DNA of 64,000 nucleotides from Patiria pectinifera. Lineage: Eukaryota; Echinodermata; Asteroidea; Valvatida; Asterinidae. A model generated the notes under the pieces. The model did no database searches. It saw only the letters and a list, made by a program, of their open reading frames with translations, and was not told the origin of the DNA. The stretch is from positions 23,519,513 through 23,583,512 of the forward strand of contig CM057147.1 in assembly GCA_029964075.1 (NCBI GenBank). Reading direction: 5' to 3'. Every line of letters starts with the position of its first letter. Positions within the stretch are counted from its first letter, which is position 1. A program made the translations under genes and the position numbers. Positions 60,101-64,000 of the stretch are shown piece after piece.

Positions 60101-62109
60101 ATATAGTGGTGTGTAATTAAAGGAACATGGTCAACAATGTATTTTTAAACATTGGGAGCCTGACTGTTCCAAAGTTAATAACATGTAATGGAATTTTCAT
60201 TTTGAGTGATGCATTTGGCATGCATGATGTATACTACATACTGTACAACTCATACAAGGAATCACATCTCATGTTGTTATTAAAACAAAATGGCTAAATG
60301 TAAATTTTATAAATCCTAACCGTCAAGGAACCATCCTCAATCCTGAAAAATCCTCCAATTGCCACTGTGTAAAAATTTGATACAGCCTCAATCCTCCAAA
60401 ATTATTTCTTGAATTTGTTCTGTGGAGGGGTGACCATTGCCTCAATCCTTCAAAATCCTCCAATTAATGGGTTGAGGCAGTGCCGATGACATTCAGAAGC
60501 AGTGCGGATGATATCAAGCATAATGCAGGGCCCAATTACAAATGTATGCATGACTGAACATAAACAATGCAGGGTACAGCCTACGAACTCAACACAACGC
60601 ATCCTCCAAAATCAACCGACACTTTTTAGCCATTCAGCCTCAATCCACCAAAATCCTCCAAAAGAATATTGGAGGATTGAGGAGGATTAGGGCTATAGTG
60701 AATATAAAAAAATTGGCAAATAAAGGAAAGCAGGCCATTCCAATTTCAGAATATTGTGGTGTTTTTTTTTAACACATTGACCCAGTTTTCTAGACTCTAT
60801 TCATTCTTCCTTCCTCCCTCAATACACAGAACCTGCCCAAAAATATGCGTACTGTTGGTATGACATGTCAAATTATTCACCTATGTGTAGTTTATTTCAG
60901 TCAATTTCAATTCTGTGGGGGAAAAAATCAGTTCTTTTTTAATTTCTCTAACAAATGTCAAGGTTTGTTAAAGGTTTGTACAATACATGTACATGTATTG
61001 CAAATTTTTGGTTGTTTCTTTCCAGTTTTATGCATATGTAGATATACTGTCAAAATATCTCCACCAGTTCAAAAACAACATTTAAACAACATGTTTATTG
61101 TTACAGTGCGTGATTCGGGGGAAGGTTTTTCCCCTTCTTGACTGGAAATCTGCAGTTCTGTACTTTATTCTCACCTTTGTTGTTAACCAAAACAGAAGTT
61201 TGATCTTGAATTCACTGCAATGTGAGGAATGAAAATGTTTTGGAAAAGTTGTCCAAACATCGTTTCCTTCGTGGTTCTTGATTTCAAGGATTCCTTCTCA
61301 CCTTGCAGTTCATGTTTTATTTTCTACTGTGACTGAAATCAACAAATATTGTGTTTATGGGTTTTTTTTGTCTATTTTTTTTTTAGGTTTTATTGTTTGC
61401 ATTATGACATCGCGCAAATTCTTGTCAGGTTTAGGTCAATGGGTGAATTTTTTTTTCTCACAAACAAAATTTCGTGTGAGGAGCCTGAATTTTTCTGACT
61501 CAGAAAAGAAGTTGTTTTTTGGGTTGAGAAATCCATTTCTGGCAGTTTTTTCTTACACTTCAAAATATTTTATTGTTTGTACCAACCACTTACAAATAAC
61601 AAAAAAACTAGAAAGCACTCAGAGAGCGCAAACCTCCGCCAAGGCTAAACAATTCCCCGCCGTATTGTCAGTACGCCCAAAAGAAATACTCGCATAAATG
61701 GTGAAGAATCCTTTTAAAAAAATCCAGGATCCAGACCCAGATCCTGATCACTTGTAAGGACCACCACTAAACAAATTTTCATGCAAATCCGTTCATAAAC
61801 TTTTTGATTTATCTTGTTAACAGACAAGCCAACCAACCAACCAACAAACAAAATCCGATGAAAACATAACCTCCTTGGTGGAGGTAATAATTGGGAAAAA
61901 CATCTTTTTTATTTCTTGACTGATTAGGTTTTCATCAACTAGTTTTAGATAAATTAGAATACATTATAATGTTGAGTTTCATTTCCTTTTATGTTTGACA
62001 GGTGCGTGAGTTGGTGAATGAATGCACCTGTCCCAATCAATTCCCGATGGTCAGGGAAGCTGAAGGCAAGTACAGGATCGGAGAGCAGCTCACGCTCATT
62101 TTTGTTAGG
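26179..62109 (+). CDS. GAS2-like cytoskeletal linker (CH + GAR domains), 3' incomplete
   Basis: Family members cross-link actin filaments, through the CH domain, with microtubules, through the GAR domain. Two exons are seen: 26179-27165 (329 codons) and 62002-62109 (36 codons), joined in phase 0 with consensus GTGAGT donors. The CH domain spans about residues 36-190, with DLAEWL, LETGAVLCQHAN, SFNARDNISNFISWCR and DLVLRKN, closest in style to GAS2L1/GAS2L2. A Ser/Asp-rich linker (about 200-260) and a basic Pro patch (270-292) follow. The GAR domain begins about residue 326 with ELVNECTCP, EGKYRIGEQ and LIFVR. The rest of GAR lies beyond 62110 and no matching exon is visible before 64000. Further exons inside the 34.8-kb intron are possible, but none is recognised. 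The gene is in head-to-head orientation with the receptor gene. Confidence 0.9.
27198..27480 (+). repeat. Tandem duplication (about 149 bp) directly after the CH exon
   Basis: GTATTTTCTCATCCAA and the downstream sequence to a GGTCTTAAAA motif occur at about 27209-27290 and again at 27358-27450, with some divergence. It begins within about 50 bp of the exon's donor. Confidence 0.7.
27481..35142 (+). other. GAS2-like intron, 5' part: no gene seen
   Basis: AT-rich with several C/G homopolymers (30009-30018, 30232-30239), TACCGGTA and TACATGTA words. Reading frames up to 128 codons here lack motifs, codon bias or splice context. Confidence 0.55.
35143..36521. mobile_element. 1.4-kb inverted-repeat element rich in CCCGGG
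   Basis: Ends AAGGCCTTTTCACACT (35143-35158) and the complement of AAGGGGCTTTCACACT (36506-36521), three mismatches. Both end regions carry repeated CCCCGGGGAATT-like blocks and CACACTAG words in inverted order. No transposase is recognised inside; probably a non-autonomous DNA transposon. Target duplication unresolved. Confidence 0.7.
37641..37767. mobile_element. Second copy of the AAGCCCGGTT MITE
   Basis: 127 bp with ends AAGCCCGGTTTATACT and the complement of AAGCCCGGTTCATAC, the same family as 2116-2286. The interior also carries GCGAAAGCGAAGCGAA-like sequence. It lies in the GAS2-like intron. Confidence 0.8.
38678..38859. repeat. Near-perfect 182-bp hairpin (foldback element)
   Basis: Arms of about 84 bp run from ACATAAAATAGACAAAATTG at 38678 to its exact complement ending at 38859, with about six mismatches and a loop of a few bases around 38765-38775. 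It would fold into a long double-stranded RNA if transcribed in the GAS2-like pre-mRNA. Frames crossing it on both strands (including a 193-codon minus frame, 38568-39149) show no known domain. Confidence 0.85.
39646..40005 (+). repeat. Two-copy tandem repeat, period 180 bp
   Basis: Unit 1 from 39646 and unit 2 from 39826 share ATTATGTTTCAGTGCAATTG, ATGGTCCAATTTTCCTGTCA and TTTTTAGGTGTGGCACATCG with few differences. Confidence 0.85.
40448..40640 (+). repeat. 193-bp segment duplicated at 42787-42991 (copy 1)
   Basis: Shares AAGTACAATGAACCTGGACG through to CATGTACAAGTACACTGTAC with the second copy 2.3 kb downstream, same orientation, mostly identical. Confidence 0.85.
41118..41145. repeat. (GTACAT)n palindromic microsatellite
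   Basis: Tandem ACATGT/GTACAT units. Similar short arrays lie at 38105-38155, 55308-55350 and 59528-59562. Confidence 0.7.
42207..42671 (-). mobile_element. TTAA-family element, copy 1 (5'-truncated), with a perfect 34-bp palindrome
   Basis: Reverse complement of the 3' two-thirds of 47929-48610: ACAACATTTGC terminus at 42211 and shared CAGTCTAAAGCATCCTGTAA, TGGTCGGCCGACC and GTGGGGTCAGGGAACCAGAC. The palindrome TTTCCAACGCTGGTCGG plus its exact complement occupies 42363-42396. It is cut off at a poly-C tract near 42673. Confidence 0.75.
42757..43019 (+). repeat. Copy 2 of the duplicated segment, bounded by 28-bp direct repeats
   Basis: The duplicated block (42787-42991) is flanked by a 28-bp direct repeat, 42757-42784 and 42992-43019, starting ACAGAAAC and ending GAAACAAT with one difference. 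This looks like an insertion with a long target duplication or a local rearrangement. Confidence 0.75.
43120..43592 (-). mobile_element. 5'-truncated LINE reverse-transcriptase C terminus
   Basis: An uninterrupted minus-strand frame (stop at about 43128) reads YTACVRSCMLYGCETWP, RMIRWMCGVS and RHRLRWYGHVERKED, the conserved tail of non-LTR retrotransposon reverse transcriptases. A GATGATGAAG-like tail follows at 43120-43135. The clean frame suggests a fairly recent insertion. It lies in the GAS2-like intron, antisense to that gene. Confidence 0.8.
44892..45220. mobile_element. GGGCTCCGTGC inverted-repeat element, copy 1
   Basis: 329 bp bounded by GGGCTCCGTGC (44892-44902) and its exact complement (45210-45220), with an AGAAAGGGAGAGTTGGGGGA internal motif shared with the copy at 51503-52238. 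Confidence 0.75.
45221..47924 (+). other. GAS2-like intron segment, no gene seen
   Basis: Includes poly-G and poly-C runs at 47180-47217. Frames of up to 128 codons (45483-45869) have no recognisable motifs. Confidence 0.5.
47929..48610 (+). mobile_element. TTAA-flanked DNA element, copy 2 (full length, 682 bp)
   Basis: Flanked by TTAA at 47925-47928 and 48611-48614. Terminal inverted repeats AGGGAATGTACAACATTTGC (left) and the complement of AGGAAGATACAACATTTGC (right). TTAA target preference is known for piggyBac and Kolobok elements; no transposase here, so it is non-autonomous. Central CCAACGCTGGTCGGCC hairpin at about 48436. Confidence 0.8.
49503..50125 (+). other. Unrecognised overlapping reading frames in the GAS2-like intron
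   Basis: A hydrophobic 140-codon frame (49503-49925) overlaps a Ser/Pro-rich frame that starts about 49760 and stops at 50123-50125. The second contains SSSSEDAPGTDFFMMPRRGQ and SASLRHSLEARLSSALD and has coding-like composition, but no promoter, splice sites or family are recognised. It could be a decayed retrocopy, a piece of a mobile element, an alternative terminal exon, or chance. Confidence 0.2.
50330..51150 (+). repeat. Diverged minisatellite, about 8 units of about 85-120 bp
   Basis: Repeated units carry CCATCCCATATGGTCCTGCTG, then GATCGATATGTGATCCATCA, then ATCACCCATCCCCATCTCC. Unit starts are near 50406, 50494, 50605, 50702, 50819, 50903, 51010 and 51118. Unit lengths and sequence vary, so it is an old array; the last three units are the most alike. 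Confidence 0.85.
51503..52238. mobile_element. GGGCTCCGTGC element, copy 2, split by a TTAA-family insert
   Basis: The left half (51503-51690) shares CATGCACAAG and AGAAAGGGAGAGTTGGGGGA with 44892-45220. The right half (52171-52238) ends TTGTTCACGCACGGAGTC. The middle is the younger insert 51691-52163. Confidence 0.7.
51691..52163 (+). mobile_element. TTAA-family element, copy 3, nested in another repeat
   Basis: Shares the ACAACATTTGC start, internal TTTTACAGGATGCTTTAGAC and the CAAATGTTGTATCTTCCCT end with copies 1 and 2. It is bounded by TAATATG direct repeats (51684-51690, 52164-52170), with TTAA at the right junction. It lies inside the repeat at 51503-52238. Confidence 0.75.
52239..56698 (+). 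other. GAS2-like intron segment, no gene seen
   Basis: Contains a poly-C run (52996-53012), a partial MITE and a (GTACAT)n array. Short frames only. Confidence 0.5.
52864..52954. repeat. Partial, decayed copy of the AAGCCCGGTT MITE
   Basis: Matches the right half of 2116-2286 (GAGCACATTTCAACT and ATGTTTCATGACGTCAAATT are shared) but has lost a recognisable terminal repeat. Confidence 0.65.
56699..56866. mobile_element. Pogo/Tigger-like MITE with TA target duplication
   Basis: 168 bp bounded by TA (56697-56698, 56867-56868). Ends CATTCGACTCTCGTTAGTAC (left) and the complement of CAGTCGAGTCTCGTTAATAC (right). The CAGT-GA--CTCGTTA pattern and TA target are those of pogo/Tigger-type Tc1/mariner elements. 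No transposase. Confidence 0.8.
60313..60700. repeat. CCTCAATCCTCC-rich inverted repeat
   Basis: At least six CCTCAATCC and AATCCTCCA words, with the final block (ATTGGAGGATTGAGGAGGAT, about 60668) inverted relative to the start. MITE-like; ends not fixed. Confidence 0.6.
61632..61885. repeat. Dispersed repeat with ACCTCCGCCAAGG ends, just upstream of the GAR exon
   Basis: 13-bp ends ACCTCCGCCAAGG (61632-61644) and the complement of ACCTCCACCAAGG (61873-61885), one mismatch. The interior has GCAAATCCGTTCATAAACTT and a (CCAA)n run at 61825-61845. It ends 116 bp before the GAR exon. Confidence 0.65.
62002..62109 (+). CDS. GAS2-like exon with first half of the GAR domain
   Basis: 108 bp, acceptor GACAG at 61997-62001 and donor GTGAGT from 62110, phase 0 at both ends. 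It reads VRELVNECTCPNQF, then MVREAEGKYRIGEQ and LIFVR. The CTCP and EGKYR motifs are diagnostic of the zinc-binding GAR/GAS2 domain that binds microtubules. The second half (the GGGWD region) must be on a later exon. Confidence 0.9.
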
Positions 62110-64000
62110 GTGAGTATTTGAAACTGTTTGGTTGATTTGTTAATACTGGATCGGTTGGTCTGATAACCGGTCGAAAAGTTGGTTTTGTGTGTTTCTCCTT
62201 GCAACCCTGCATGCTTGTGTGTTCCCTACATGTTTGTTGCTTGTTCCTCTATCATTTGACTCTGAAAAAGGCCTTGCTAAGGCTGACATATGAGACCATT
62301 TTAATTTTTGATTATTGTGTTTTGTTTTTGAATTCGTTATGTTTTGTTTTGTTTTTCTCGTTGTTTTTTTTCTGTTTTTAATTAAATCATTCACTTTTTA
62401 TTTACAATAACTCTTTAATTTTCAGTTACAAATGATCATTCGGTAAAATAAATTTGTGTCAACAACTGAAGGCGATGGTGCCGTATAAGTCCCGTAACTG
62501 AAGGCGTTTTTACCTATAAGAGTTTTTAGAGAACAAACAAAATGGATATTTTAAAGTGGGTGCGTCAGCAAATTCCAAGAAACATGTATGATAGACCCTA
62601 CATTTATTCTCGGACCCTGGGCGACCATCAAACCCTCTGCCGATTAGTCCAAGGATTTTTCATTTTTCCCCAATGTCGCCTCTGTGGTTACATGTAAGTC
62701 ACATCTTTAAAATGGTTCTTTCCAAACAGACAGCAAATTCTTTACTGAAGCCTCTTCATTCTGATTTTGTTTGTATGCAAATAAGTTCAGATCCCTTGAT
62801 AAGAAATCAATCTAACCAATCTACATACACGCACATACCGGGTATTTATGTATAAACTCTAGCCCACATCATCCTGCATACCAGTCTGTAAACGAAAAAA
62901 AACCAAATATCTTACAGCTGAGACTCCCATATAAGGCCATTATTGCATGGCCAGACATCAGTGACATATTTCAGTCACACGTAATTATTACGATGGGCAG
63001 AATGTGTATCTTCTGCCCACTACCATTTGTAAAGGGAGCTGAAAACAAATGGAGTGGAAAACAAATGGAGTGGAAAGCGCTGTGTCTTGGGATAACAAAT
63101 TGCCTTAGTAATCGCAGTGGACTGTTGACAATGCTTTCAGGAGTGTTCAGTTCAGATGGAGTACATTCAAAGATGATTTGTGTTCTCAGACAATCATTAT
63201 TTGTGAAGGAATAAGTGATGTGGAGTGTGCATTCCATAAAGATGTGGAGGGGGCATGGGGGGCTGTGGTCGGTTCCATTAGCATTTCAAAGCTTCAGGTT
63301 TGATTAGGTTTAATGTGTTTCAACTTGAAGACTCAGGCATGAGATTTTTCAGGCTTTTGTCAGAATTCAGATTTTTTTTTAATCTGAGAGAAAGACATTA
63401 TCAGCTAAGAAAGAAATGCATCTTTTAGACCTTTCATTCAATTTTCAGACTTCTATTAAAAATTGACATTCTCATCACTGAAGACTAGAATATTGGTTTG
63501 GTTACAAATTTCAACAATGGATATTTTTAAAGTGCTCTGATAAGAATCAGGAGTAATCAGTAACAAATATCTTGAGATGTGATTACCTTCTAGGGCTGTG
63601 GCAAATATAATGAATATTTGAATATTCAATCATCCTCCAAATATCCATTTTTTGATTCAAATATTCAAACAATGTGAGCAGTATCGAGCAGATGATAAGA
63701 AACGTTGCAGAGTGTAGTTTTGTTCTTTTTTAATTGTTTCCTTGTTATTTCAAATGCCACACTTTTTTTTGGTTGAAAGCCACTTTACAGGCATAATTTG
63801 AGAGCTTCCATGGAGGAATATTAGCTCCAATTTCTGGTTTAAAATCTGTCGAATATCAACCATTCTGAACTGAATCAGTGCATTTTGAATGTTTGAATAT
63901 TCAATCAAGTTAGAATAATAGAATTCTAAATTATTCAAAAATGCACATCACTATCACCTTTAATAACTTGAAGGTGTGGCTTTGTTTTTTCCTGTGGGAT
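62110..64000 (+). other. Next intron of the GAS2-like gene; no exon seen
   Basis: I looked for the expected second half of the GAR domain (a GGGWD-type motif) and found none on the plus strand. The DNA is AT-rich with short direct repeats (AACAAATGGAGTGGAAA at about 63046-63075). Confidence 0.6.

Overview
This is animal nuclear DNA from a marine invertebrate, probably a deuterostome. The evidence is AT-rich DNA with large introns that follow the GT-AG rule, decayed LINE retrotransposons, many short inverted-repeat elements (MITEs), and the palindromic words TACATGTA and TACCGGTA, which recur throughout. An echinoderm is my best guess from sequence texture and LINE type, but it is only a guess. 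There are no bacterial operons, CRISPR arrays, rRNA or convincing tRNA genes.

Two protein genes are well supported, and they lie head to head. (1) On the minus strand, 3390-11919, a complete nicotinic acetylcholine receptor alpha-type subunit can be assembled from seven exons of 67, 146, 45, 110, 220, 319 and 659 bp. All junctions keep frame and have consensus splice sites, giving a 521-residue product with signal peptide, Cys-loop, vicinal Cys pair and four membrane segments. The pore helix M2 is unusual. (2) On the plus strand, from 26179, a GAS2-like cytoskeletal linker has a 987-bp exon carrying the whole CH domain. A 108-bp exon at 62002-62109 carries the first half of the GAR (GAS2) domain. 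The intervening intron is about 34.8 kb, and the gene continues beyond the window.

Region by region: 1-3389 holds repeats and the 3' flank of the receptor gene. 3390-12432 holds the receptor gene and its upstream region; an RTE-like LINE tail sits beside one splice acceptor in intron 4. 12433-15002 is a rearranged block: a decayed LINE, then a second copy of receptor exon 1 plus its upstream DNA (split by a 235-bp MITE with a 5-bp target duplication and an empty site in the first copy), then more LINE fragments. 15003-26178 is the intergenic region with dispersed repeats, a tandem array and a 304-bp MITE. 27166-62001 is the GAS2-like intron. It holds a near-perfect 182-bp hairpin, a 1.4-kb CCCGGG-rich inverted-repeat element, three copies of a TTAA-flanked element (one inside another repeat), a minisatellite of about 0.8 kb, a LINE tail and a pogo-like MITE. 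62110-64000 is the next intron.

The two genes have no obvious functional link: one is a membrane ligand-gated channel, the other an actin/microtubule linker. I found no convincing new multi-gene system. The items most worth checking are the receptor's pore, its duplicated first exon and upstream region, and the intronic hairpin.
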